A DNA stretch of 64,000 nucleotides from Streptomyces sp. Ag109_O5-1. Lineage in GTDB: Bacteria; Actinomycetota; Actinomycetes; Streptomycetales; Streptomycetaceae. Positions 16,977 through 25,216 of this stretch are shown here, in pieces. The notes beneath the pieces are model-generated. The model searched no databases and was not told where the DNA came from. It worked only from the letters and a program-made list of their open reading frames with translations. The stretch's first letter is position 1; each line of letters begins with the position of its first letter. The position numbers and the translations under genes were made by a program. Location: positions 10,726,001-10,790,000 of the forward strand of contig NZ_RKQF01000001.1 of the NCBI RefSeq assembly GCF_003814875.1, given 5' to 3'.

Positions 16977-18061
16977 GCCACCCTCCGGTCGTCGAGGGCG
17001 TCCAGGTCCCAGTCGATGCCGATGCCCGGCACGTCCGGGGCCACGGCCATGCCGTCGCGGATGGTCAGCTCGGTCCGGGTCACGGCCCGCAACTGCGGGA
17101 TGTACTCGACGTACCGGCCGTTGGGCACCGCCGCGGAGAGGCTGACGTGCAGCTCCATCAGGAAGTGCGGGCAGACCATCACGTTGTGGCTCTCCGCCAG
17201 GTGTGCGACCTTCAGCCACGGGGTGATGCCGCCGATCCGGGCCGCATCGACCTGGACGACGGACGCGGCACCGGTCTCCAGGTAGCTGCGGAACTGCATC
17301 AGCGAGTACATGGACTCGCCGACGGCCACGGGTATCCGGGTGGCGCGGGCGAGCCGGGCGTGCCCGCTGATGTCGTCCGCGGGGAGCGGCTCCTCCAGCC
17401 AGTAGGGGTCGTACGGCTCCAGCGCGGCCGCGAGCCGGAGCACCGAGGACGCCGTCTGCGACTGGTTGGCGTCGGTCATGATGTGCAGCGAGGGCCCCAC
17501 CGCCTCGCGTACCGCGCGCAGCCGTTCCGCGTCCTCGGCGGGATGCGGCTTGCCCACCTTGATCTTGACGCCCGCCCAGCCCGCCTCCTGGGCCCGCAGG
17601 GCGCCCTTCACCAGCTCCTCGGTGCCCAGATGGAGCCAGCCGCCCTCCGTGTCGTAGACCGGCACCTCCTGGCGATGCCCGCCGGCCAGCCGCCACAGCG
17701 GCTCGCCCGCCCGCTTGCAGCGCACGTCCCACAGGGCGGTGTCCACGGCGGCGAGGGCGAGGGAGGTGATGGCGCCGGTGGTGGTGGCCCGGGTCAGGGC
17801 GAACAGCCGCTGCCACAGGGCCTCGACCGTGCGGGCGTCCTGCCCGACGAGGGCGGGCAGCAGATGGTCACGCAGCAGCGCCAGTACGGCGGTGCCGCCG
17901 GTGCCGATCGTATAGGCGTAGCCGGTGCCCGCCAGGCCGTCCGCCGTCTCCAGGTCGACCAGGACCGTCTCCTGTTTGACGAAGGACTGCACCGCGTCGG
18001 TACGGTCCGTCTCGACGGCGATGTCGGCCAGCCTGGCGGTCGCGGTCGTGATGATGGTCAT
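16973..18061 (-). CDS. Mandelate racemase/muconate lactonizing enzyme family protein (acid-sugar dehydratase-like)
   Basis: Enolase-superfamily enzyme of 362 residues, likely to abstract a proton next to a carboxylate and dehydrate or racemise a sugar acid. The N-terminal capping domain (about 1-125) is followed by the barrel with general base region GVKIKVGK, metal ligands in TDANQ, WLEEPL and VGES, and a late His in CPHF. That set fits the MR/MLE pattern with a Lys base on one face and a His on the other, as in several acid-sugar dehydratases. Its presence inside a sugar importer operon supports a catabolic role on the imported compound. The exact substrate cannot be read from sequence. Confidence 0.85.
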   Translation of the reverse strand: MTIITTATARLADIAVETDRTDAVQSFVKQETVLVDLETADGLAGTGYAYTIGTGGTAVLALLRDHLLPALVGQDARTVEALWQRLFALTRATTTGAITSLALAAVDTALWDVRCKRAGEPLWRLAGGHRQEVPVYDTEGGWLHLGTEELVKGALRAQEAGWAGVKIKVGKPHPAEDAERLRAVREAVGPSLHIMTDANQSQTASSVLRLAAALEPYDPYWLEEPLPADDISGHARLARATRIPVAVGESMYSLMQFRSYLETGAASVVQVDAARIGGITPWLKVAHLAESHNVMVCPHFLMELHVSLSAAVPNGRYVEYIPQLRAVTRTELTIRDGMAVAPDVPGIGIDWDLDALDDRRVA

Positions 18062-18120
18062 CGATGTCCGTTCTCTGTCGAGACTCTCTGTCGGGGCGCT
18101 GCCGGTGCTCCGTCGGGCGG

Positions 18121-19212
18121 TCAGCCGCACGAGAGGTACTTGTCGGCGAACTCCGTCTTCAGCTCCGCGGTCTTCGCCTGCCGGGCCTTGTCGTAGCCGT
18201 CGACGTTCGCCTTGGTGACGACGAACGAACCGGAGTCCACCTTCACGCCGGGATCGCGTACCGTGCACTGCTTCGTCTGGAGCAGCGCCAGCGCCCAGGT
18301 GCCGATCTCGGCCTGCCCGACCGGGTTCTGAACGACGGTGGCGGTGACCGTGCCCTGCTTGATGCCGCTGAGGATCTTGGCGTCGTCGTCGATGGCGATC
18401 ACCTTCGCCTTCGAGCCGGACGACTTGACGGCGTCGTCGGCGGCGACGGCCGGGTTGTAGGCGGTGGCGACGATGCCGGTGATCTGGCCACCCTTGGCCG
18501 CCATCAGGTCGGACACGGCCTTTTGCGCGGTCTGCAGGTCCGTGTCGATGTCGGTGACGGTCTGCAGCAATTTCACCTCGCCGTCGGACTCCTTGACGGC
18601 GCGGGCGACGCCCTTGATCCGCAACTGGGTGTTGGCGTCCACGTTGTTGCCGGTCAGATGGACCAGGGTGCCCTTGCCGCCCATGGCGTCGATGGCCGCC
18701 TTCGCGGCTTTGTAGGCGGCGAGTTCGACATCCGTGGAGAGGCAGAAGTCGGCCTCGTCCGTGCTGCCGGCCGGACAGGAGCCCAGGGACGCCACGGGGA
18801 AGCCCTGGGACTTGAGGTCCGCGAAGGTCGTGTTGATGTCGGTGGGGGAGACACCGAAGATCCCGAAGGCGTTGTAGCCGCGTGCCGCGAGCGTGGACAG
18901 CAGGTTGTTCTGCTTCTGCTGGTCCCACTCGGCCGTCTCGTCGAAGGTGACGTCCCCGAGGCCGTAGGTCTTCTTCGCGACGGCGCCCGCCGTCTTCCAG
19001 GGCTGGAAGTACGGATGGGCGCCGCCGGGCACGAGGGCGACCTTGGTCTTCGAACCGTCCACCAAGTCGGCCCCGCCGCCCGAGCGTTGGGCCGCAGAGG
19101 CCTGACCGGCGGCGGGACCGGGTGCGTTGCGGTACGTACAGGCCGCCGACCCGGCGGCGAGCAACGTCACCGCGAGAACCCCGGGCAGGACGGATCTGGT
19201 CGGGAAGCGCAT
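18121..19212 (-). CDS. Sugar ABC transporter substrate-binding lipoprotein
   Basis: First gene of the operon: a 363-residue periplasmic-binding-type protein that captures the sugar outside the membrane. The signal peptide ends in a lipobox (AAGSAAC, Cys about 25), so it is lipid-anchored. The mature protein is of the ribose/galactose-binding fold (peripla_BP_4): VALVPGGAHPYFQPW at the N-terminus, QKQNNLLSTLAARGYNAFGI, and IAIDDDAKILSGIKQG later. Four mature Cys residues are present. The ATG at 19212 follows AGGGGTGG. A 59-bp gap separates it from the enolase-type gene, the only non-overlapping junction in the operon, which may allow higher expression of the binding protein. Confidence 0.93.
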   Translation of the reverse strand: MRFPTRSVLPGVLAVTLLAAGSAACTYRNAPGPAAGQASAAQRSGGGADLVDGSKTKVALVPGGAHPYFQPWKTAGAVAKKTYGLGDVTFDETAEWDQQKQNNLLSTLAARGYNAFGIFGVSPTDINTTFADLKSQGFPVASLGSCPAGSTDEADFCLSTDVELAAYKAAKAAIDAMGGKGTLVHLTGNNVDANTQLRIKGVARAVKESDGEVKLLQTVTDIDTDLQTAQKAVSDLMAAKGGQITGIVATAYNPAVAADDAVKSSGSKAKVIAIDDDAKILSGIKQGTVTATVVQNPVGQAEIGTWALALLQTKQCTVRDPGVKVDSGSFVVTKANVDGYDKARQAKTAELKTEFADKYLSCG

Positions 19213-19233
19213 GTCCCACCCCTGAAGAATCAG

Positions 19234-19381
19234 ATAGGAAATTGATGCGGCGATCGTGGGTCAGGGGCGCGCGTCCGTCAAGACTTGCGACAGAGATAGG
19301 TGTGATCAGGAGTGACATGGACGCTGGCAGCGCTTGCCGTCGGATTGGAGTGACCGGAGGGCCGCTAATCCTATAGGAAAT
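19234..19381 (-). promoter_or_regulatory. Candidate operator pair upstream of the sugar operon
   Basis: In the 356-bp gap upstream of the operon, the 9-mer ATAGGAAAT occurs twice (19234-19242 and 19373-19381). The distal copy overlaps a perfect 10-bp palindrome tcctatagga (19369-19378), a shape suited to a GntR dimer, and a third ATAGG lies near 19295. The rest of the gap up to 19568 shows no gene. Confidence 0.45.
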
Positions 19382-19568
19382 CGGAGAGGTACCGGCTGCC
19401 TGACGCTCGCGAGTGATGCTCGGCCCTGGACCGACCAAGCAGGTCGACATGTTCGCAAATCATGCGACTGGGATAAACGGCCAGGAATTCCGCCATCGGC
19501 CCGCCGTCCGTGAAGTCGCCGGTGAGTGTTGGTATTTGACTCTGTCGGCCCAAAGAACGGGACAAGAC

Positions 19569-20123
19569 ATGGCCGGGATCATTCGCCTTGTAGCCGTCGG
19601 ATCCGCGCTCGCCACCGGCGCGGTCATCACCGACATGTGCAACCACTCGGCGGTCATCAACGGCCAGCTGCAGTCGACGGAGGCATCGATCGGCGGCGGC
19701 TTCGCGGCCGTGTCACCCATCACCCAGAACTGCGGCTCGACGACCGACTCCCAGAAGTCCTTCACCGCCAGTGGAACGGTGACCCGGGTCATCCAACTGG
19801 AGGACGGCTCCAGCGTCTCCGGCGGCACGAAACTCGGCAGTGACATCTTCGAGATCGGCCTGGAGTTCAACACCCAGGAAATCAACATCAAGCGGGACGG
19901 CACCGCCACCGGTTTCTCGTTCACCCGGACCGACACCGCCCTCGCCGACCACATCGACGGGCGGCTGTGGCTGCGCAATCTCAAGTGCGGTACTCCGCAG
20001 GCCTGCGCGCTGCGCAACAGCGACAACAGTGTCCGCATCGAACCCGGATTCCAGGAGGGTGGGGACGGCGTGACCGATGCCGAGGTCCCGCTCTCGGAAG
20101 TTGAGGGCCTCACGGTCTCGTAG
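19569..20123 (+). CDS. Exported protein of unknown function
   Basis: A 184-residue protein I cannot place. It opens with a hydrophobic stretch (MAGIIRLVAVGSALATGAVI) that acts as a signal peptide or anchor. The rest is a beta-rich, Ser/Thr/Gly/Asn-rich domain with two Cys pairs (TDMCN/QNCGS and LKCGTPQACAL), likely disulfide-bonded outside the cell. Its codon use is less GC-extreme than its neighbours, hinting at relaxed selection or transfer. The ATG at 19569 starts the hydrophobic segment; the ribosome site (GGGAC) is weak, so the start is provisional. A clean hairpin terminator follows at 20161-20184. Confidence 0.6.
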   Translation: MAGIIRLVAVGSALATGAVITDMCNHSAVINGQLQSTEASIGGGFAAVSPITQNCGSTTDSQKSFTASGTVTRVIQLEDGSSVSGGTKLGSDIFEIGLEFNTQEINIKRDGTATGFSFTRTDTALADHIDGRLWLRNLKCGTPQACALRNSDNSVRIEPGFQEGGDGVTDAEVPLSEVEGLTVS

Positions 20124-20160
20124 CCAAGGGACAGCCGCCTGGAAAAGCGCTCCGGCGAAC

Positions 20161-20184
20161 GGCCTCCGTGTCGGAACGGAGGCC
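20161..20184 (+). terminator. Hairpin terminator
   Basis: A 9-bp perfect stem (ggcctccgt with acggaggcc) and a 6-base loop followed by tttcg, 38 bp after the stop of the unknown exported protein. It also sits just past the end of the LuxR pseudogene on the other strand. Confidence 0.75.
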
Positions 20185-20221
20185 TTTCGCGGCGTTTCCT
20201 GAAGCAAATCGATTGCCCGGA

Positions 20222-20800
20222 TCACATCGCGGCCGCCGCGTCGTCCGCGCCCCGCAGACTCGCGCCGTGCCGGCGCGGCACCGCCTCCGTACTGTTCCGG
20301 ACGCCCAGGTTGGCGTAGATGTTGCTGAGGTAGTTGCGGACGGTCTGCTCGCTGAGGCCGAGGTGCGGGCCGATCTCCTGGACCCCCCACGCCCGTCGAC
20401 AGCAACTCCATGATCTGCTGCTCGCGCCGGGACAGCGGGGCCGGTGGTGTGTCCCGCGCACCGGCCTGGGGGGAAGGTCATGCGCCGCGCTCCCTCCCGG
20501 AGGGCCGAGCAGGCGACGAACGAGAGATGGGTGTGCCCGTTCATCGCGTTCATGACCGCCACGGAGAGCATGCAGGGGGAGTGGTCGCCCTCGACGAGAT
20601 AGCCGCCCCCGAGCCGGAAGACCGCCATGACCGCCGCGATGTCCCGGCGGGGACTGATGGCGATCACCGGAGCGGGCATGTCCCCCATCGGGTCGAGCAG
20701 TTCGGGGAACGAGTCCGACGGGTCCTCGCAGCGCGGCACCACCACGTCCGCGGCCTCCAGCAGGCCTCCGCGCAGGCCACGGCGGCGGTCAGTCTTCGGG
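20222..20800 (-). pseudogene. LuxR-type response regulator with two frameshifts
   Basis: Three frames must be joined to read the protein. Frame one gives VVVPRCEDPSDSFPELLDP through MNAMNGHTHLSFVACSALRE. Near 20440-20450 it shifts to APLSRREQQIMELLSTG. Near 20385-20392 it shifts again to VQEIGPHLGL, SEQTVRNYLSN and IYANLGVRNSTEAV, the LuxR/FixJ helix-turn-helix. The N-terminus upstream of about 20780 also fails to align with a proper receiver. With two independent frame losses it is a dead regulator unless the sequence is poor here. Confidence 0.8.
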
Positions 20801-21352
20801 GCAGCGGCATGGCGCGGGAGGCGTCCCACCCGGCGGGCCGGACGGCTCACCGGTCTGCCGTGCCTCGGCCGTGGAAGATCGCACGTCGTCGTGTCCTTCC
20901 GTCTCGGCATGACGTCCTCGAATGTCCATGCATACGCGGTGCGGACCGCCCTCGCTCAACGCGACCGGCCGATCACTCCTTCTTCCGGCCGTCAGGGCAC
21001 CGGGCAACGGCCGAGGCCACGGCGACCTGACCGAAAAGGACCTGGAAAGTCCGAGTCACCACACCCCCATCTCGCCCTGACAGTGGCACCCTTGACAGCG
21101 TGCGTACTGTTTCGCGACGTTTGAGCGACACCTCCGGCCCGGCGACCCGGTCGCCGGCCGCGGAACGACGGTGCGCAACGGGGAACAGGAGCTGTTGACA
21201 GCAGCGGGAGAACGCGGAAGACGCGTTATGGGGGGAGCGGTCGCCCATGCGATCCAGAGGCCAGTGCAGAGGTCCGTCCGGGAGTCGGTCCGAGAGCCGG
21301 TTCGGGAATCATGAACCACACACCTCGTCAGCCGAGGGGCGGTTGATCTGAG
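20801..21352. other. Gap without a supported gene
   Basis: About 550 bp between the LuxR remnant and the next gene. Open frames here have no ribosome site, no recognisable domain and no typical codon pattern. Two TTGACA hexamers (21092 and 21195) occur on the plus strand, but neither has a -10 box at a workable distance. Part may be the eroded 5' end of the LuxR gene. Confidence 0.5.
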
Positions 21353-22456
21353 GTGGACATAACGATCCACAGACCCGGCGAGCTGACCCAGTCGCTCTGC
21401 CGGACCTGGCACCGTGCGATGGACGAGTCCCCGGAGTACGCCAACCCCTTTCTGGCCCCGGAGTTCACGATCGGCGTCGGCAAGCAGCGCGCCGGCGTCC
21501 GGGTGGCGGTCCTGCGGGAAGACGGCGAACCCGTCGGCTTCTTCCCGTACGAGCGCAACCCCCTCGGTGTCGGCCGGGCCATAGGCCTCGGCCTCTCCGA
21601 CTGCCAGGCGCTGGTGCACCGGCCCGGAGTCACCTGGAACGCCCAGGAGTTGCTGAGCGCCTGCGGGGTGTCCATCTTCGAGTTCGACCATCTGGTCGCG
21701 GAGCAGAGACCTTTCGCCCCGCATGTCACCGGCACCTTCGCCTCACCGGTGATCGACGTGAAACCCGGCGACGGCGGCTACCCGGAGTGGCTGCGCGCCA
21801 CCTACCCGGGCCTGGCGAAGACCACGCTGAAGAAGGAAAGGCGGCTCGGCCGCGACATCGGCGACCTCCGCTTCGAGTTCGACGAGCGCGACCCTGCGGC
21901 ACTGCGGACCCTCATGCGCTGGAAGTCAGCCCAGTACCGGCGGACCGGACGCATGGACCGCTTCGCCCGCCCCTGGATAGTCGACCTCGTCGACCACCTC
22001 TTCCACGTCCGCGAGGAGCACTTCACCGGCGTGCTGTCCGTGCTCTACGCCGGCGACCGTCCGGTGGCCGCCCACTTCGGTCCGCGCTCCAGCTCCGTGC
22101 TCGCCGCCTGGTTCACCGCCTACGACCCCGAACTGCACTACTACTCACCCGGGTTGATGATGCATCTGCGCACCGCCGAGGCCGCGGCGCGCGGCGGTGT
22201 GACCCTCGTCGACCTGGGGCGGGGCGACAAGGAGTACAAGGACTGGCTCAAGACCCGCGAACTGCGGGTGGGTGAGGGCTTCGTCACCCGCGCCCACCCG
22301 GTGGCCGCCGCGGCCCGGCTGTGGCGCCGCCCGGTGCGCGGGCTGCGCAACACCGTCCTCGCGCATCCCCGGCTGCGCGACCCGGCGGACCGGCTGCTCA
22401 AGACCGTCGGCACCCTGCGCGCGTCCCGCCGCGCCGACGGCATCCACAAGGGGTGA
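21353..22456 (+). CDS. GNAT/BcsL-like (Acetyltransf_6) N-acyltransferase
   Basis: A 367-residue protein of the CelD/BcsL (Acetyltransf_6) type, a large GNAT-fold group that transfers acyl groups from CoA, often in envelope or polysaccharide modification. Two GNAT-like halves are visible. The second has the conserved block LMRWKSAQYRRTGRMDRF, then FTGVLSVLYAGDRPVAAHFGPR and LVDLGRGDKEYKDWLKTR. There is no signal peptide. The start is GTG at 21353 because the upstream ATG at 21311 meets a stop after 11 codons. A hairpin terminator follows, so it is monocistronic. The acceptor is unknown. Confidence 0.8.
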   Translation: MDITIHRPGELTQSLCRTWHRAMDESPEYANPFLAPEFTIGVGKQRAGVRVAVLREDGEPVGFFPYERNPLGVGRAIGLGLSDCQALVHRPGVTWNAQELLSACGVSIFEFDHLVAEQRPFAPHVTGTFASPVIDVKPGDGGYPEWLRATYPGLAKTTLKKERRLGRDIGDLRFEFDERDPAALRTLMRWKSAQYRRTGRMDRFARPWIVDLVDHLFHVREEHFTGVLSVLYAGDRPVAAHFGPRSSSVLAAWFTAYDPELHYYSPGLMMHLRTAEAAARGGVTLVDLGRGDKEYKDWLKTRELRVGEGFVTRAHPVAAAARLWRRPVRGLRNTVLAHPRLRDPADRLLKTVGTLRASRRADGIHKG

Positions 22457-22514
22457 ACCCACCGTCCTGACCATGAGCCCGCCCGGGCCGCCGGACCGGT
22501 CCGTGGTCAGGACG

Positions 22515-22544
22515 GCGACGGACGGCCCTGCACGTCCGTCGCCC
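22515..22544 (+). terminator. Hairpin terminator after the acyltransferase
   Basis: Perfect 11-bp stem (ggcgacggacg with cgtccgtcgcc) and an 8-base loop, about 58 bp after the stop. Confidence 0.65.
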
Positions 22545-22663
22545 CGGTGGCGTCCGCGCCCCTCCGTTCGCCGCCCACCGAGTCCTATTCGCACTATGAT
22601 CCTGTAAAGGTAAAAATCCACGGTTTTGCCCTGGTAGGGCAGCCGCCGCGGCCGGAGTGCCCC

Positions 22664-23491
22664 ATGCCCCGCAAGCGCTCGACGGACGACGACGAGCTGC
22701 TGGTCAGACTCAGGTCGCTCACCGCCCAGGCGCGCGAGCGGGCCGAGTACCAGCGCTCGCAGGTCGAGCTGGCCGTCGCCCTCCAGCGCGGCATGCTGCC
22801 CCGGGACCTGCCCGACACCCCACGCGTCCATCTGGCCGTCCGGTACGCCCCGGCCTGCTACGGGCTCAACGTGGGCGGCGACTGGTACGACGCGTTCACC
22901 CTGCCCGACGGCCGCATCGGCCTGGCCATCGGCGACGTCCAGGGCCACAACATCGAGGCCGCCGCCTTCATGGGCCAGGTCAGGGCGGCCAAGCGGGCGC
23001 TCGCCTCGGTGACCAGCGAGCCCGGCGAACTGCTCGCCCGGACGAACGACCTGCTGGTGTCCCTGGGCAGCGGCCTCTTCGCCACCTGCACCTTCATGCG
23101 GCTCGACCCGGAAACCGGAATCCTGGAGAGCGCCCGGGCCGGCCACGTCCCGTTCGTCTGGGCCACCGCCGACGGAAAGTCGGGCATCGGCGAGGACGAG
23201 GGCGGACCGCCGCTCGGTATCGAACCGGGCGTCGAGTATCCGGTCACCCGCTTCCGGCTCGCCACCGGCGGCATGTTCGTACTGCTCACGGACGGGGTGG
23301 TGGAGGGGCCGTCGATAAGCATCGACGAGGGGCTCGACCAGGTGGTACGCCTCGCCGGTGTGGCCGCCGTGGCCGGTCTGGAGGCGCAGGCGCTGGCCGC
23401 CGCCGTGATCAAGGGCGCGGAACGGGTGGGGCACGAGGACGACGCGGCCGTCCTGGTCGTGGGCCACGACGGCCTCGACTCCACGCCGTAG
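22664..23491 (+). CDS. PP2C-type serine phosphatase, SpoIIE/RsbU family
   Basis: Cytoplasmic Ser/Thr phosphatase of 275 residues, of the type that dephosphorylates anti-sigma-factor antagonists in partner-switching signalling. After a short charged, probably coiled N-terminus (about 1-45), the SpoIIE domain starts with LQRGMLPRDLP. It contains the metal-binding Asp residues in GGDWYDAF and GDVQGHN, then TDGVVEG and a closing GHEDDAAVLVV. It has no sensor domain of its own, so input must come from a partner. The MASE1 membrane protein starts 85 bp downstream on the same strand and may be that partner. The ATG at 22664 was chosen over a longer frame that has no ribosome site. Confidence 0.9.
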   Translation: MPRKRSTDDDELLVRLRSLTAQARERAEYQRSQVELAVALQRGMLPRDLPDTPRVHLAVRYAPACYGLNVGGDWYDAFTLPDGRIGLAIGDVQGHNIEAAAFMGQVRAAKRALASVTSEPGELLARTNDLLVSLGSGLFATCTFMRLDPETGILESARAGHVPFVWATADGKSGIGEDEGGPPLGIEPGVEYPVTRFRLATGGMFVLLTDGVVEGPSISIDEGLDQVVRLAGVAAVAGLEAQALAAAVIKGAERVGHEDDAAVLVVGHDGLDSTP

Positions 23492-23576
23492 GAGAACCGG
23501 CAGCCCGCCCGGCACCGGCCCGCCGGGTCGGCCATGGGTGTCCCTCGCCTGGCCGACCCGGCCGCCTCGGTGTCTG

Positions 23577-24590
23577 ATGGCTGCTGTGGTGGGTATCCAG
23601 GAACTGCGCCGACCGGCTGTCCTCGCCCTCCGGACGCTGGCCGTGGCCACCTGCTACTACGCGGGAGGGCAGCTGGGCCTGCTGCGCCGGCTCACCGTCG
23701 AGGGCGCCGTCGTCACCCCCCTCTATCCGCCGACCGGCGTGGCCGTGGCCTGTCTGCTGGTCTTCGGCCTGGGCTGTGGGCCGGGCATCGTGCTCGGCGC
23801 CTTCTTCGTCATCGTGTCGATCACCGAGCCCGCGCCCGACACCGTGGGCATTCTCGCGGGCAACACCGCCGGGCCTGTCTGCGCGTACCTGATGCTGCGC
23901 CGGGTCGGCTTCCGCAGCGACCTGGGCCGACTGCGGGACGGCATCGCACTGGTGTTCCTCGGGGCGCTCGCCGCCATGCTGGTCAGCTCGACCATCGCCG
24001 TGGTCACGCTGATGCTCGCCGGCAAGTTCGACCCGGGCAGCTTCTGGCCGATCTGGTTCGCCTGGTGGGCCGGCGACGCGATGGGCGTCCTGATCGTCAC
24101 CCCGTTCCTGCTGGTGCTGCTCGGCGCTCGCTGGCCCCCGCCCATGGCCCGCTGGAAGGAGGTCCTGGCCCTCGCCGTCGTCGCCGCGGTCCTGGTCCCG
24201 GCGGCCACGCACAGCACCATGAGCGCGCTGTTCCTCGTCTACCCACTGCTGGTCTGGGCCGCGCTGCGGTTCCGGCTCGCGGGGAGCACGCCGTGCGCCC
24301 TGTTCACGTCGGTCATGGCCACGATCGCCGCGACGGACCATGTCGGCGCGTTCGCCAGGCTGTCCCAGGTCGAGGTGATGCTGAAGCTGCAGCTGTTCAA
24401 CGGCGCGATGGCCCTGACCACGCTGCTGCTCTCGGCCGTGATCACCGAACAGCGCAACACCAGGCTCTCCGTCGAGGAGGCCTGCCAGGAACTGGCCGAG
24501 GCCCTGGAGCACCTCACCGCCCATGACACACCGGGGGCACGTGCCCCGGCGGAGACGGAGAGGCTGCGGCCCGGACGCGACGAACGGTGA
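23577..24590 (+). CDS. MASE1-domain integral membrane sensor protein
   Basis: A 337-residue membrane protein consisting almost only of a MASE1 sensor domain (eight or so helices: LYPPTGVAVACLLVFG, VLGAFFVI, GILAGNTAGPV, FWPIWFAWWAGDAMGVLIVTP). A short C-terminal helix and polar tail follow (RLSVEEACQELAEALEHL). MASE1 is usually fused to kinase, phosphatase or cyclic-nucleotide output domains. Here there is none, and the gene instead follows a lone PP2C phosphatase by 85 bp, which suggests a split two-protein sensor. The chosen ATG is the one nearest the first helix. Its end overlaps a strong terminator hairpin. Confidence 0.85.
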   Translation: MAAVVGIQELRRPAVLALRTLAVATCYYAGGQLGLLRRLTVEGAVVTPLYPPTGVAVACLLVFGLGCGPGIVLGAFFVIVSITEPAPDTVGILAGNTAGPVCAYLMLRRVGFRSDLGRLRDGIALVFLGALAAMLVSSTIAVVTLMLAGKFDPGSFWPIWFAWWAGDAMGVLIVTPFLLVLLGARWPPPMARWKEVLALAVVAAVLVPAATHSTMSALFLVYPLLVWAALRFRLAGSTPCALFTSVMATIAATDHVGAFARLSQVEVMLKLQLFNGAMALTTLLLSAVITEQRNTRLSVEEACQELAEALEHLTAHDTPGARAPAETERLRPGRDER

Positions 24591-24622
24591 CCGGGCAGCC
24601 GCCCGGTCACCGTTCGTCGCGT
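24575..24622. terminator. Strong bidirectional terminator between MASE1 and cyclophilin genes
   Basis: A perfect 22-bp stem (24575-24596 with 24601-24622) and a 4-base loop, overlapping the last codons and stop of the MASE1 gene and lying 23 bp beyond the cyclophilin stop on the other strand. Confidence 0.85.
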
Positions 24623-24644
24623 ATACAGGTACCGGCCCCCGTCG

Positions 24645-25136
24645 TCAGACGGTGCCGCTCGCCGTGATCTTGACCGCGGCCTTGGGGGAACCGCTGCGGG
24701 TGCCGTAGCCCTCGATCTTGTCGACGAGGTCGGAGCCCTCGACGACCTCGCCGAAGACCACGTGCTTGCCGTCCAGCCACGGGGTCAGCACGGTGGTGAC
24801 GAAGAACTGCGAGCCGTTGGTGTGCGGGCCCGCGTTGGCCATGCTCAGCAGGTACTTGCGGTCGTGCTTGAGCTGGAAGTTCTCGTCCTTGAACTTCTCG
24901 CCGTAGATGCTCTTGCCACCGGTGCCGTCACCGCGCGTGAAGTCACCGCCCTGGAGCATGAACTCGGGGATGATCCGGTGGAACGACGAACCGGCGTAGC
25001 CGAAGCCGTGCTGCCCGGTGGCGAGCTCGCGGAAGTTGCGGGCCGTGTCGGGCACCACGTCGTCGAACAGGTGGAACACGATCCGGCCGGCCGGCTCGTT
25101 GTTGATCGAGATGTCGAAGTAAACGTTGTCGCTCAT
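24645..25136 (-). CDS. Peptidyl-prolyl cis-trans isomerase, cyclophilin type
   Basis: Cytoplasmic cyclophilin of 163 residues that speeds cis-trans isomerisation at proline. The whole protein is one cyclophilin domain with the active-site Arg and Phe in SFHRIIPEFMLQGGDFT, then GGKSIYGEKFKDENF, LSMANAGPHTNGSQFFV, and the WLDGKHVVFGEV strand. Its sequence is closer to the eukaryote-like A type than to the longer lipoprotein cyclophilins of the group. The ATG at 25136 (MSDNVYFD) is preferred to one three codons upstream. It is monocistronic, with a strong terminator after it. Confidence 0.95.
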   Translation of the reverse strand: MSDNVYFDISINNEPAGRIVFHLFDDVVPDTARNFRELATGQHGFGYAGSSFHRIIPEFMLQGGDFTRGDGTGGKSIYGEKFKDENFQLKHDRKYLLSMANAGPHTNGSQFFVTTVLTPWLDGKHVVFGEVVEGSDLVDKIEGYGTRSGSPKAAVKITASGTV

Positions 25137-25216
25137 GCAGGTCAACCTATCGCGAACCGCCCCCCGGTCCCTCCCGCGGGGCCGAACGGCCCGGGGTGTC
25201 GGGTCCCGGGGACGGC

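Noticed and set aside
21092..21230. Two TTGACA hexamers as promoters of the acyltransferase
   Set aside because: No TAnnnT box lies 16-19 bp downstream of either; the nearest TA-containing match after the second is 24 bp away.
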